Shown: in pieces, positions 15,795-24,808 of the stretch
How positions within the stretch are numbered: position 1 is the stretch's first letter
Layout of the letters: each line of letters begins with the position of its first letter
Origin: Cellulomonas edaphi
Lineage (GTDB): Bacteria > Actinomycetota > Actinomycetes > Actinomycetales > Cellulomonadaceae
Reading direction: 5' to 3'
NCBI RefSeq assembly: GCF_030362815.1
Contig: NZ_JAUCGR010000002.1
Span: 248,001 to 312,000, forward strand
Length of the DNA stretch: 64,000 bases
Notes under the pieces: generated by a model
The model's input: only the letters and a program-made list of their open reading frames with translations
The model's database searches: none
Told to the model about the DNA's origin: nothing
Translations under genes and position numbers: made by a program

Positions 15795-17404
15795 GCCGCG
15801 ACCGCGCTGTCCCGGAGACGGTCGGCGCGGCGGATGCGGGACGCGCCCGCAGCGCCGGCCGCGACCGCCGCGATCGCGAGGCCGTCGACGATCCACGCCG
15901 GCCAGCTGCCCAGCCGGGTCGCCGGGGTCAGCGTGTCGCGCAGCGGCAGCGTGGCGACCATCTGCTCGGCGGTGAACAGCCCGGTCTGCTGCACGACCGC
16001 ACCGTTGGGCGCGATCACCGCGCTCACGCCCACCGTGGAGATCTGCACGGTCGCTCGGCCGTGCTCGATCGCACGGATCCGCGACATCGCCAGCTGCTGC
16101 GTGGACTCGTCGGACATGCCGAACGTGGCGTTGTTCGTCTGGACCACCAGCACCTCTCCCCCGGCACGGACCGTGTCCCGCACCAGCGCGTCGTAGGCGA
16201 CCTCGAAGCAGATGACGTCGCCGATGCCGACAGTGCGTCCGAGCCGCGCCGACTCCAGCGGGATGTAGCCGGGTCGGTCACCGGGGATCATGTCACGCGT
16301 CACGAGGTCCACGGCCGAGGAGAACACGCGTGCGATCGAGCGCATCGGGATGTACTCCGCGAACGGGGCGGGATGCTGCTTGGAGTACGTGGCGGTCACG
16401 CCCTTGCCCGGCACCCAGAGCACGGCCGTGTTGTACCGGCCGCCGGTCGGGGGGTACTGGACGGTGCCGACGAGCATGGGCGCGTCGACCGCCGTCGCGG
16501 CGTCGTCGATCGCCTTCGCGGCGTCCCGGTCGACCTGAGGATCGATGTCCGTGCCGTTCTCCGGCCAGAGCACGACGTCGAGCTCGCCGGGCTCGACCTG
16601 GTCGAGCAGCGCGTACGTCCCCGTGAGGTGGTTGTCCAGGACCGCCGCACGCTCCCCGAAGGCGTCGAGCCCCTGGCCCGGCACGTTCCCCTGGACCGCG
16701 CCGACGCGCAGCGTGCCGGTCTCCGCCTGGGTGTCGAGCGGCACCGCGACGCCCAGGACGACGATCGCCACGGCGCAGCCGAGGGCGGCGGCCGTGCTCA
16801 GGAAGCGCACGCGCCGCGCGGCCAGCACGGCCTGGGCCAGCAGGACGCCCGCCGCCGCGACCAGCCCGCTGACGAGCGGGACACCGCCCCACGAGGCGAA
16901 GGCGGCAATCGGCGAGTCCGCCTGCGAGAACGCGAGGCGGCCCCACGGGAACCCCCCGAACGGCCAGTAGGTGCGCAGCTCCTCGGTCGCGACCCACAGG
17001 ATCGTGAACACGACCACCTGCCACGGGGCCGATCGCCACACGACGGCTCCCCGCCGGGCCCAGCTCCATCCTGCCCCGAAGAGCGCCAGGTACAGCGACT
17101 CGGTGATGCTCAGCGCCAGCCACGGCACGAGGCCGACAGCCTCGTCGGTCCAGGTGATGAGGGGCAGGAACAGCGTCAGCCCGAACGTGACGCCGACCAG
17201 GGCGTTCCAACGCGCGCTGTCGCGCCGCATGGCCAGGAAGAGCAGCGCGATGCCGACGAGCGCGGCGCCCCACCAGCCCGGGTCGGGGAACGCGAGACGC
17301 GTGACTCCCCCACCGACGGCCGCCAGCACGAGGGTCCACCAACGGGCGGGTTCAGCGGCGGGCACCGCGTCAGCGTACGGCAGCACGCTGGGCTCTCTGT
17401 CCAC
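15791..17404 (-). CDS. lnt: Apolipoprotein N-acyltransferase
   Basis: 537 residues. About six to seven membrane segments fill residues 20-235. A carbon-nitrogen hydrolase domain follows with its catalytic triad: Glu in WPENGTDID (about 280), Lys in TYSKQHPAPFAEYIP (about 341) and Cys in DVICFEVAYD (about 399). A final membrane segment ends the protein. Lnt adds the third acyl chain to lipoproteins at the outer face of the membrane. The frame opens at GTG 17404; no strong ribosome site is seen, and a start a few codons further in is possible. ppm1 overlaps its stop. Confidence 0.94.
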   Translation of the reverse strand: MDREPSVLPYADAVPAAEPARWWTLVLAAVGGGVTRLAFPDPGWWGAALVGIALLFLAMRRDSARWNALVGVTFGLTLFLPLITWTDEAVGLVPWLALSITESLYLALFGAGWSWARRGAVVWRSAPWQVVVFTILWVATEELRTYWPFGGFPWGRLAFSQADSPIAAFASWGGVPLVSGLVAAAGVLLAQAVLAARRVRFLSTAAALGCAVAIVVLGVAVPLDTQAETGTLRVGAVQGNVPGQGLDAFGERAAVLDNHLTGTYALLDQVEPGELDVVLWPENGTDIDPQVDRDAAKAIDDAATAVDAPMLVGTVQYPPTGGRYNTAVLWVPGKGVTATYSKQHPAPFAEYIPMRSIARVFSSAVDLVTRDMIPGDRPGYIPLESARLGRTVGIGDVICFEVAYDALVRDTVRAGGEVLVVQTNNATFGMSDESTQQLAMSRIRAIEHGRATVQISTVGVSAVIAPNGAVVQQTGLFTAEQMVATLPLRDTLTPATRLGSWPAWIVDGLAIAAVAAGAAGASRIRRADRLRDSAVAA

Positions 17405-17770
17405 GGCTCAGGCGGGACCATCGCGCCCACGATCTCGACCGACCGGCCCGCGCGTCCTTCGTACCGGTGCCGCCGAGGCGGACCGTTGTCTACTGAACGC
17501 GCGGGCCCGGTCGGAGCCCCGAGATCCACCGCCCGGCTCCCTGCGGGAGCCCCCGGGACATCGTCGTCGACGGGTCCGCGGTGGTGGGTCATGGGGAAAC
17601 CTACCGGGATCCCCAACGCTGTCAAGGCCGCATCTGTGCAGGTGACAGGCCTCTGTGCAGGTCATGACGCCCGGTTCGTCCGCTTCGTCGGCGGCCCGTT
17701 CGGCGTGTCGCCGCGCGTGTCGCCGGAGGGGGTCGTCACGGCGGGTGCGGCGCGCGCCAGGATCACCCGT
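17405..17770. other. Intergenic region upstream of lnt, no gene supported
   Basis: 366 bases between the amidohydrolase stop and the lnt start. Open frames crossing it in other registers look like shadows of lnt and the amidohydrolase. The only structured element noticed is the 11-base direct repeat at 17633-17662. A promoter for lnt-ppm1 is expected here but not identified. Confidence 0.5.
17633..17662 (+). repeat. Direct repeat TCTGTGCAGGT (two copies)
   Basis: TCTGTGCAGGT occurs exactly at 17633-17643 and 17652-17662, 19 bases apart, each followed by a TCA/TGA-like base pair (GTGA, GTCA). The same 11-mer appears once more in this window, on the minus strand at 46107-46117. Role unknown; a protein binding site is one option. 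Confidence 0.5.
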
Positions 17771-19399
17771 TCAGCCCAGGGCGTCGAAGATGACGACCCC
17801 GTCCCGGACGGTGCGCAGGCAGCGCGGCGGGACGGCCTCGGGCGACAGGTCGGGCAGCAGCGGGATGCCGGCCTGCGCGTCCGGGCTCCACGCGGACAGC
17901 CGTCCGTCCGGCGCCTGGACCACCAGCGACTCGGTCTCCCACACGGCGAGGTGCGCGGGCGAGCCGACGCGCAGCTCGCCCACCTGGTCGTGGCCCGCGA
18001 GGCGCCAGCCGCCGCGCGAGGCCGCACGGAACGCCGCCCGCGCGCTGATCCGTTGCTCGGGCTCGTGGTGGAACGCCGCGGCCCGGACCGCGGCCCAGGG
18101 ATCGAGCGAGGTCACCGGCGAGTCGGACCCGAAGGCCAACGGGACCCCGGCGCCGGCCAGGTCGGCGAACGGGTTGAGCGCGGCCGCGCGGCCGGCGCCG
18201 AGCCGCGTGGCGTACATGCCTTCGGTCCCGCCCCAGGCGGCGTCGAACGCGGGCTGCACGCTGAGCCGCACCCCGAGCAGCACCAGGGCCGCCAGCGTGG
18301 GCGCATCGACCATCTCGGCGTGCTCGAGGCGCAGCCCGGTGCGGGCCAGCGCGGGGGCCCCCTCGACGTCGGCAGCCGCCCGCAGGCCCAGGAGCACCTC
18401 GTCCATCGCGGCGTCCCCGATGACGTGGAAGCCGGACTGCAGCCTCGCGCGCGATACGGCGGTGATGTGGTTCGCGATCTGCTCCGCCGCCAGGTACAGG
18501 GTTCCGCGCGTCCCGGGGGCGTCGGTGTAGGCCGAGCGCAGCGCCGCGGTGCGCGAGCCGATGGACCCGTCCACGTTGAGGTCTCCCCCGATCCCCGTGA
18601 GGCCGGGGATCGTCGCCATCAGCTGACGGGCGTCGTCGACCGTGACGCACAGCTCGCCGCGGTAGGCGGCCAGGTGGGGGAACCCCGCGGCGGCGTCCGC
18701 GGTGAGCTCGAGCAGCTCGACGAGGCCCGCGCGCGTGTCGATCGACGGCGCGCTGTGCTCGTGCACGGAGACGACGCCGCGCGCGGCGGCGTGCGCGAGC
18801 GCGCGCTCGTACAGCGCCGTGCGCCGCTCGGGCTGCACCGCGCGGGCGGCCTCGCGCGCGACGTGGTGGGCGTCGCGCTCGACGCGCCCGTCGGCCGACC
18901 AGCCGTCCGCGCGGTCGGCGCCCGACGCCGCGGCGAGGGAGCTCGACACGACGGCCGAGTGCACGTCCACGCGGGCGAGGTACACCGGTGCGCCCCCCGC
19001 GGCGGCGTCGACCTCGTCCCGCGTGGGCGGTCGGCCCTCCGGCCAGGCCAGCTCGTCCCAGCCGAAGCCGAGCACGGGCCCCGCGCCGTCGGACCGGCTC
19101 GCGGCTGCGCGCGCGACCGCCGCCAGGGCGTCGGCGAGGCAGTGCACGCCACCGGCCGGGCTCAGGTCGACGCTCTCCAGCGCCAGGCCTGTCTCCAGCA
19201 CGTGCACGTGCGCATCGACGAAGCCCGGGGTCACGAGCGCACCGTCGAGATCGACGACGTGGTCGGCCCGGGCGGCGAACCCGTCCGCGGTGTCGTCGGC
19301 GCCCAGCCAGGCGACGACGCCGTCCTCGACGAGCACGGCCTCGGCGAACGGGTCGGCGGAGGTGTGCACGACTCCGTGCCGGTACAGGGTGGAGCTCAC
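17771..19399 (-). CDS. Amidohydrolase family protein (YtcJ-like)
   Basis: 542 residues. The metal-dependent hydrolase fold begins with VTPGFVDAHVHVLETGLALESVDL, whose HVH pair binds metal. It continues with a GFGWDELAW segment, the Glu/His region VSVHEHSAP, GGDLNVDGSIGSRTAAL, HVIGDAAMDEVL and LRLEHAEMVD, and closes with FGSDSPVTSLDPWAA, all typical of YtcJ/amidohydrolase_3 proteins. These hydrolyse N-acyl or cyclic amide bonds; substrate unknown. GTG at 19399 gives the standard N-terminal strand; upstream in-frame sequence belongs to helY in another register. No clear ribosome site is visible. helY ends 20 bases before it. Confidence 0.9.
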   Translation of the reverse strand: MSSTLYRHGVVHTSADPFAEAVLVEDGVVAWLGADDTADGFAARADHVVDLDGALVTPGFVDAHVHVLETGLALESVDLSPAGGVHCLADALAAVARAAASRSDGAGPVLGFGWDELAWPEGRPPTRDEVDAAAGGAPVYLARVDVHSAVVSSSLAAASGADRADGWSADGRVERDAHHVAREAARAVQPERRTALYERALAHAAARGVVSVHEHSAPSIDTRAGLVELLELTADAAAGFPHLAAYRGELCVTVDDARQLMATIPGLTGIGGDLNVDGSIGSRTAALRSAYTDAPGTRGTLYLAAEQIANHITAVSRARLQSGFHVIGDAAMDEVLLGLRAAADVEGAPALARTGLRLEHAEMVDAPTLAALVLLGVRLSVQPAFDAAWGGTEGMYATRLGAGRAAALNPFADLAGAGVPLAFGSDSPVTSLDPWAAVRAAAFHHEPEQRISARAAFRAASRGGWRLAGHDQVGELRVGSPAHLAVWETESLVVQAPDGRLSAWSPDAQAGIPLLPDLSPEAVPPRCLRTVRDGVVIFDALG

Positions 19400-19418
19400 A
19401 CCGGCACACGATAGGGGC

Positions 19419-22274
19419 TCAGACCGAGGAGTACGCGACCACTCCGCGCCGCAGCGCCTCGACGGCCCGGTCCGCCGTGCCGCGCATGCGCGCCGTGGGT
19501 GCCGACTGGCTGAGCTGGCCGAGCACGTCGATGACCTGCTTGCACCACCGCACGAAGTCACCCGCACTGAGCTCGCTGCCGCGCAGCACGGCGTCCAGGC
19601 TCCGCCCCGATGCCCACCGGTGCACGGACTCGACGAGTCCCATGTCGAGCGGGGTCGTCGCCTCGATGTGGTGCGCCGACTCGAGGTCGTCGAGCTCCGA
19701 CCACGCGCGCACGGTGGCCTCCAGGGCCCGTCCGAGCCGCCCCTCGGGGCCACCCGGCACGCGCGGCTCGGCGTTCTCGTCGCGGCGGGACCGGAAGACG
19801 AGCGTCGAGACCGCCGCAGCGAGCCCGGCGGCGTCGAGCTCGTCCCATGCGCCGCTGCGGACGCACTGGGCCAGCAGCAGGTCGTTCTCGGCGTACAGCC
19901 GACGCAGCCAGCGCCCGTCGTCCGTGACCTGCAGCGAGCCGTCGTCGGCGCTCAGGTAGCCGAGCCGCACCAGGATGTCGCAGATCCGGTCGAACACGGC
20001 CGCGATGGAACCGGTCCGCCCGGTGATGCGCCCGACGAGCGCCTCGTGCTCGGCCTTGAGGCGCGACCAGCGCTCGGCCCAGCGCGCGTGCTCGTCGCGG
20101 TCGGGACAGCTGTGGCACGGGTGCTGGCGCAGGCGGCGCCGCAGCCGGGCGATCTCCTCGTCGTCGTGCGACGCCTGCTGCTTGCGCGCGCCCCGCGCCG
20201 GCCCACGCCGCGGCGGCTCGAGATCCTCGACGGCCAGGCGGAGGATCGCGGCGAGGTCCCGGCGCGCGGCCGGCACGCGCGCGTTGAAGCCCTTGGGCAG
20301 CCGCACGGAGCCGACCGTGCGCGCGCCCGTGCCGATGTCCGCGACCGTGAGCTTGCGCACCTGCCGGTCGAGCGTGAGCACCATGGGCTTGGGACCGTCG
20401 AAGCCCGCCTTGCCGCCCGGGTCGATCACCACGACGTGGCTGGCGCGGCGGCCGAACGGCACCTCGAGGACGTCGCCGGGGCGCAGCCCTTCGATGGTTC
20501 GCGCCACCTCGGCACGACGAGCCGCCGCGCCCGCCCGGGACACGTCGCGCTCCCGCGCGCCGATCTCGCGCCGGATCTCCATGTACTCGGCGAAGTCGCC
20601 CAGGTGGCACTGCATGGCCTGCGCGTAGCCCTCGAGCGCCTCGGCGTGCGACTGGGCCTGGCGCGCGAGCCCGACGACCCCGCGGTCCGCCTGGAACTGC
20701 GCGAACGACGTCTCGAGCACCTCGCGCGACCGCTCACGGCCCACCTGGGCCACCAGGTTCGCGGCCATGTTGTACGTGGGCCGGAAGCTCGAGCGCAGCG
20801 GGTACAGGCGCTTGGACGCGAGTCCGGCGAGCTGTACCGGGTCGAGGCCCGGGTGGGCGACGACCACCGCGTGCCCCTCGGTGTCGATGCCGCGACGCCC
20901 TGCACGGCCGGTGAGCTGCGTGTACTCCCCCGGCGTGACGTCGACGTGGCTCGATCCGTCCCACTTGACCAGCTTCTCGAGCACCACCGACCGGGCCGGC
21001 ATGTTGATGCCCAGCGCAAGGGTCTCGGTGGCGAAGACCACCTTCACGAGCCCCCGCGAGAACAGGTCCTCGACGGTCTCCTTGAACAGCGGCAGCATGC
21101 CCGCGTGGTGGGCGGCCACTCCCCTGCTCAGGGACTCGACGATGTCCCAGTACCCCAGCACGTCGAGGTCTTCGGGCGGGATGGCGGCCGACCGCTCCTC
21201 CACGATCATGCGGATCTGCGCCTGCTCCGCCGGGGTGGTGAGTCGGACGCCCGCGGCGAGGCACTGCTGGACGGCGCTCTCGCACCCGGCGCGCGAGAAG
21301 ATGAAGACGATCGCCGGCAGCAGCCCCTCCCGATCGAGCACGTCGACCACCGCGAACCTCGGCGTGGGCCGTCCGACCGGTCGCTGCGGCCGGCCCGCGC
21401 CCGGTCGGGAGCCGCCCCGGCCTCGGTAGCCGCGGTCACCCGGCCCGCGCTGGTCGTCGGGCATCCTGCGGCGCAGCAGCGCCTGCAGGTCCGGGTTGAT
21501 GGGCGGGTCGACGCCCGGGTCCGTGGGGTCGACGTGGCCGGCGTAGAGCTCGAGCAGGTCGTCACGGACCAGCACGTGCTGCCCCAGCGGCACGGGGCGG
21601 TGCTCGCTGACGACCACCGTGGTGTCGCCGCGCACGGTGGCGAGCCAGTCACCGAACTCCTCGGCGTTGGACACCGTCGCTGACAGGGAGACCAGCTGCA
21701 CGTCGTCGGGCAGGTGGATGATCACCTCTTCCCACACCGGGCCGCGGAAGCGGTCCGCGAGGTAGTGCACCTCGTCCATCACCACGTAGCCCAGGCCGTC
21801 CAGCGCGGGCGAGCTCGCGTAGAGCATGTTGCGCAGCACCTCGGTGGTCATGACCACCACGGCCGCGTCGCCGTTGATCGTCGTGTCCCCCGTCAGGAGG
21901 CCGACGCGCTCCGGCCCGTAGCGGCGCACCAGGTCGCCGTACTTCTGGTTGGACAGGGCCTTGATCGGGGTCGTGTAGAACGCCTTGCGCCCGCCGGCGA
22001 GCGCCAGGTGGACGGCGAACTCCCCCACCACCGTCTTGCCGGCCCCGGTGGGCGCGGCGACGAGCACCCCGCTGCCGCGCTCCAGCGCCTCGCAGGCGTC
22101 CAGCTGGAACTCGTCGAGCGGGAACGCCATGAGCTCGCGGAAGCGGCCCAGCTCGCTGCGCTCGATCGCGGCGCGTCGCCGGGCTGCCGCGTACCGCTCG
22201 GCGGGCGAGGGTTCGCCGCGGTCGGCGGGGACGACGGCCGGCGAGGGACGGGACCGACGGGAACGGGACGGCAC
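19419..22274 (-). CDS. helY: Ski2/Mtr4-like DEAD-box helicase HelY
   Basis: 951 residues, full length. Walker A is APTGAGKT (74-81). The DEVH box is in VVMDEVHYLADRFRGPVWEE, SAT-like LSATVSNAEEF is motif III, and TGRAGRRGIDTEGHAVVV is motif VI. An Arg/Gly-rich insert lies between the two RecA lobes. The C-terminal half matches the Mtr4/Ski2 helical domains (DSHCT-like) with a Cys-rich patch HPCHSCPDRDEHARW. Probable role: ATP-driven RNA unwinding or turnover. The tatA-tatC-kinase-helY order is conserved in Mycobacterium. ATG at 22274. Confidence 0.93.
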   Translation of the reverse strand: MPSRSRRSRPSPAVVPADRGEPSPAERYAAARRRAAIERSELGRFRELMAFPLDEFQLDACEALERGSGVLVAAPTGAGKTVVGEFAVHLALAGGRKAFYTTPIKALSNQKYGDLVRRYGPERVGLLTGDTTINGDAAVVVMTTEVLRNMLYASSPALDGLGYVVMDEVHYLADRFRGPVWEEVIIHLPDDVQLVSLSATVSNAEEFGDWLATVRGDTTVVVSEHRPVPLGQHVLVRDDLLELYAGHVDPTDPGVDPPINPDLQALLRRRMPDDQRGPGDRGYRGRGGSRPGAGRPQRPVGRPTPRFAVVDVLDREGLLPAIVFIFSRAGCESAVQQCLAAGVRLTTPAEQAQIRMIVEERSAAIPPEDLDVLGYWDIVESLSRGVAAHHAGMLPLFKETVEDLFSRGLVKVVFATETLALGINMPARSVVLEKLVKWDGSSHVDVTPGEYTQLTGRAGRRGIDTEGHAVVVAHPGLDPVQLAGLASKRLYPLRSSFRPTYNMAANLVAQVGRERSREVLETSFAQFQADRGVVGLARQAQSHAEALEGYAQAMQCHLGDFAEYMEIRREIGARERDVSRAGAAARRAEVARTIEGLRPGDVLEVPFGRRASHVVVIDPGGKAGFDGPKPMVLTLDRQVRKLTVADIGTGARTVGSVRLPKGFNARVPAARRDLAAILRLAVEDLEPPRRGPARGARKQQASHDDEEIARLRRRLRQHPCHSCPDRDEHARWAERWSRLKAEHEALVGRITGRTGSIAAVFDRICDILVRLGYLSADDGSLQVTDDGRWLRRLYAENDLLLAQCVRSGAWDELDAAGLAAAVSTLVFRSRRDENAEPRVPGGPEGRLGRALEATVRAWSELDDLESAHHIEATTPLDMGLVESVHRWASGRSLDAVLRGSELSAGDFVRWCKQVIDVLGQLSQSAPTARMRGTADRAVEALRRGVVAYSSV

Positions 22275-22306
22275 GCGACCACCCTAGGCATGACCGGCCG
22301 GGAATC

Positions 22307-23221
22307 TCAGCAGAGGACGGACAGCGCGCCGGGATCGACCTGCGCGTGCAGAGGCAGCGGCCCGATGCGCTCGCCGTCGGCGAACGCCACGGGAGGGTGC
22401 GGACCCTCCGACTCGAGGGGTTCGATGAGCAGAGAGCGGCTGCGTCGCACCTCGACCGCCGGGTGGCCGATGTGCCTGCCCCGGTAGATGCCAGGGAAGA
22501 TCCTCACCACGCCGCCGCGGGTGAACGGGCCGGCGAGGACCACGTCCAGCAGGCCGTCGTCGACCGCCGCGTCGGGCGCGATCTTCAGACCCCCGCCGAT
22601 CCACGGCACGTTCGCGGCGGCCACCAGGGTTCCCGGCTCCTCCCAGACGCCCTCGTCGAGCGTCACGCGGTAGCCGTAGGGGCGGAAGCCGGCGAGCTCG
22701 GAGGCCAGCGCGCGCACGTACCGCGCCGATCCCTTGGGCCAGCTCATCTCGTTGGCGCGCGCGTTGATCGCGGCGTCGAAGCCGCACGACAGCACCCCGG
22801 CGAACCACTCGCGCGCGGCCCGCCCGGGCTCGCCCACCCGCACCGCGTCGACGCGGCGCGGGCCCTCGCCGAGGCCGTGCTCGAGCGCCGCGACGGCGGC
22901 GTCCACGTCGCCCCGCGGCAGGCCGAGCGAGCGGGCGATGTCGTTGCCCGTGCCCGCCGCGACGATGCCGAGCGGCAGGCCCGTCCCCGCGACGACGTTG
23001 ACCCCGAGGTGCACGACACCGTCCCCGCCGACGACGACGAGCCCGTCGAGCCCCTCGAGCGCCGCGGCGCGCGCGCGGTCGGTGGCCTGCTCGAGCGTGG
23101 GCCCCGAGAGGTCCTCCACCCGGTGCCCTCGCGCGCGCAGGAGCTCGTGCACGCGGCGGCCCGCGGTCGTCCCGCGGCCCTTGCCCGCCGTCGGGTTGAC
23201 GACCAGACCCAGATGGCTCAT
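22307..23221 (-). CDS. Diacylglycerol/lipid kinase family protein (YegS/DagK-like)
   Basis: 304 residues. The catalytic domain shows VVNPTAGKGRG, the nucleotide loop VVVGGDGVVHLGVNVV and the GIVAAGTGNDIARSLGLP motif, in which GGDG and GTGND are diagnostic. A second beta-sandwich domain (KIAPDAAVDDGLLDVVLAGPF) follows. The enzyme should phosphorylate a lipid such as diacylglycerol on the inner membrane face. Here GGDG is followed by VVHLGVN rather than the more usual TVNEVVN, but the core residues are intact. ATG at 23221 overlaps the tatC stop (ATGA), so translation is coupled. Confidence 0.92.
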   Translation of the reverse strand: MSHLGLVVNPTAGKGRGTTAGRRVHELLRARGHRVEDLSGPTLEQATDRARAAALEGLDGLVVVGGDGVVHLGVNVVAGTGLPLGIVAAGTGNDIARSLGLPRGDVDAAVAALEHGLGEGPRRVDAVRVGEPGRAAREWFAGVLSCGFDAAINARANEMSWPKGSARYVRALASELAGFRPYGYRVTLDEGVWEEPGTLVAAANVPWIGGGLKIAPDAAVDDGLLDVVLAGPFTRGGVVRIFPGIYRGRHIGHPAVEVRRSRSLLIEPLESEGPHPPVAFADGERIGPLPLHAQVDPGALSVLC

Positions 23222-24033
23222 GCACTCTCCTCGGTCGATGGCGTGGTGCCGTCGATCCGCGGGAGCCCGGCCGCGACACGCCGCCTGTCCTCGCGACGGT
23301 CGTGCACGGTGCCGATCGCCAGGGCCAGGAAGTACAGGCCGCACACCGGCAGCGCCAGCATGATCATCGACAGGACGTCGGGCGTGGGCGTCATGACGGC
23401 CGCGAACGTGAACGACAGCAGCACCGCCCACCGCCACCCGCGTGCCCACGTGCGCGCCCGCACCACTCCGAGCAGCGTCAGGGACACCATCACCACGGGC
23501 AGCAGGAACGCGATGCCGAACGCGAGCACGAAGCGCATGACGAAGCTGAGGTAGGTCTGCGCGTCGATGAGGTTGGTGGCGCCGTCGGGCGTGAACTCCG
23601 TGAGCACGCGCACCGCGTTGGGCAGCATGAGCGCCGCGAAGGCCGCCCCCGCCAGGAACATCGGGATCGCGGCACCCAGGAAGCCGTACGTGCGGATGCG
23701 CTCGGTGCGGTTCAGGCCGGGGTTGATGAACGCCCACAGCTGGTAGAGCCACCACGGGCTCGAGATGAGGACGCCGAGGAACACCGACACCTTGACCTGC
23801 ATGTCGATGGCGGTGGCCAGGCCGCCGAAATTGATCGAGACGACCGCGTCCCGGCTGGCCGCCGCCTGCAGGATCGGTCGCTGCAGGGCCTCGAACACCG
23901 GCTCGTAGAAGAACCAGCCGAGCACGGCGCCCGCCAGGATGCCGAGCGCGGAGAGCACCACGCGCCGGCGCAGCTCGACCAGATGGCCGCGCAACGGCAT
24001 CCGGCCGTCGCGCGGACGGCGGTCAGTGGTCAC
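23218..24033 (-). CDS. tatC: Sec-independent translocase subunit TatC
   Basis: 271 residues with six membrane segments. The receptor signature MPLRGHLVELRRRVVLSALG is at the N-terminus, and the first periplasmic loop contains FGGLATAIDMQVKVSVFLG and the PWWLYQLWAFINPGLNRTER segment that are strongly conserved in TatC. It binds twin-arginine signal peptides of folded proteins. GTG at 24033 gives 11 extra residues before the usual MPLR start at 24000; neither has a good ribosome site, so the true start may be 24000. tatA lies 42 bases upstream. Confidence 0.95.
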   Translation of the reverse strand: MTTDRRPRDGRMPLRGHLVELRRRVVLSALGILAGAVLGWFFYEPVFEALQRPILQAAASRDAVVSINFGGLATAIDMQVKVSVFLGVLISSPWWLYQLWAFINPGLNRTERIRTYGFLGAAIPMFLAGAAFAALMLPNAVRVLTEFTPDGATNLIDAQTYLSFVMRFVLAFGIAFLLPVVMVSLTLLGVVRARTWARGWRWAVLLSFTFAAVMTPTPDVLSMIMLALPVCGLYFLALAIGTVHDRREDRRRVAAGLPRIDGTTPSTEESA

Positions 24034-24075
24034 GCGGGACTCGGCGGGCGGCGCTTCGCGCTGGCGGTGCGCGGG

Positions 24076-24387
24076 TCAGGCCGAGGGCGCGACGGGGCCC
24101 GAGGGCTTCTCGACCACGACGGGGGGAACGACGGCAGGCGCCGCGGGCGTGCCGTTGAGAGGCGCCGTGGCGTCGTGGCTCGTCGTGTTCTGGGCCGTCA
24201 CGTCCGGGGCGACGGGAGTCTGCGGCGTGGCGGGCGCGTCCTCGTTGAGCGTCTTGATCTCGCTCTTGAAGATCTTCATCGACTGGCCGACGCTCTTGGC
24301 CACGTCCGGGAGGCGCTTGTACCCGAAGAGCACGACCACGAGGAGCAGCAGGAACACCAGGGTGGCCGGGTGGCTCAGGATTCGCAC
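24076..24387 (-). CDS. tatA: Sec-independent translocase subunit TatA
   Basis: 103 residues. One N-terminal membrane segment (about residues 8-22, ATLVFLLLLVVVLFG) is followed by the hinge FGYKRLPDVAKSVGQSM and an amphipathic helix, the pattern of TatA/TatE. The C-terminal half is Pro/Ala/Thr-rich and disordered, as in other actinobacteria. Many copies form the pore with TatC. GTG at 24387 has GGGAG 8 bases upstream. Confidence 0.94.
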   Translation of the reverse strand: MRILSHPATLVFLLLLVVVLFGYKRLPDVAKSVGQSMKIFKSEIKTLNEDAPATPQTPVAPDVTAQNTTSHDATAPLNGTPAAPAVVPPVVVEKPSGPVAPSA

Positions 24388-24478
24388 GGTCGTACTCCCT
24401 CAGTTCGGTGGCCGCGAGACACCACGGCCACCGTCGATCGTATCTCTGGTTGGGACCGTCGGTGTCGCACGGAGCGCG

Positions 24479-24808
24479 TCAGCTCCAGTACGCGCGCCAG
24501 CCCGCCGCCGTCCGCGCTGCTCGTCCCGCGCGATCCACGCGCCGGTCGTGAGCGGCGTACCGCAGCTCGATGACGCGGCCCAGGAGCGGACCGGGATCGT
24601 CGAACACGGTGGGCGCCGTCGACCGGGGATCGCGCTCGGCGGCCGCCTGCAGCGCATCGACCTGCTCGGCGAGCCGGGCGAGCACCTCGGACGCCTCGGC
24701 GAGCTGCCGGCCGAGCGCCACCGCCTGGCGCCACAGCCGCAGCAGCAGCCTGCCGATCACCAGGACAGCGCCGATCACCAGCACCGTCCACACCACGAAC
24801 CAGATCAT
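24479..24808 (-). CDS. Small membrane protein after pafC
   Basis: 109 residues. One N-terminal membrane helix (residues 2-23, IWFVVWTVLVIGAVLVIGRLLL) is followed by a probable coiled coil (ALGRQLAEASEVLARLAEQVDALQ) and an Arg-rich tail ending in WRAYWS. No named family was recognised. The ATG overlaps the pafC stop as ATGA, so it is made with PafC. Genes of this shape are common at this place in Micrococcales. Role unknown. Confidence 0.8.
   Translation of the reverse strand: MIWFVVWTVLVIGAVLVIGRLLLRLWRQAVALGRQLAEASEVLARLAEQVDALQAAAERDPRSTAPTVFDDPGPLLGRVIELRYAAHDRRVDRAGRAARTAAGWRAYWS

Noticed and set aside
17176..17625. A 149-codon minus-strand frame across the lnt start (MTHHRGPVDDD...).
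   Set aside because: Half of it overlaps lnt in another register and composition is typical of a shadow.
15707..19414. A 1235-codon plus-strand open frame opposite ppm1, lnt and the amidohydrolase.
   Set aside because: It is antisense to three clear genes, rich in Arg/His/Asp/Gly repeats, and shows no domain. Long shadow frames are expected at this GC content.
18702..21683. A 993-codon plus-strand open frame opposite the amidohydrolase and helY.
   Set aside because: Antisense to recognised genes, low-complexity, no ribosome site.
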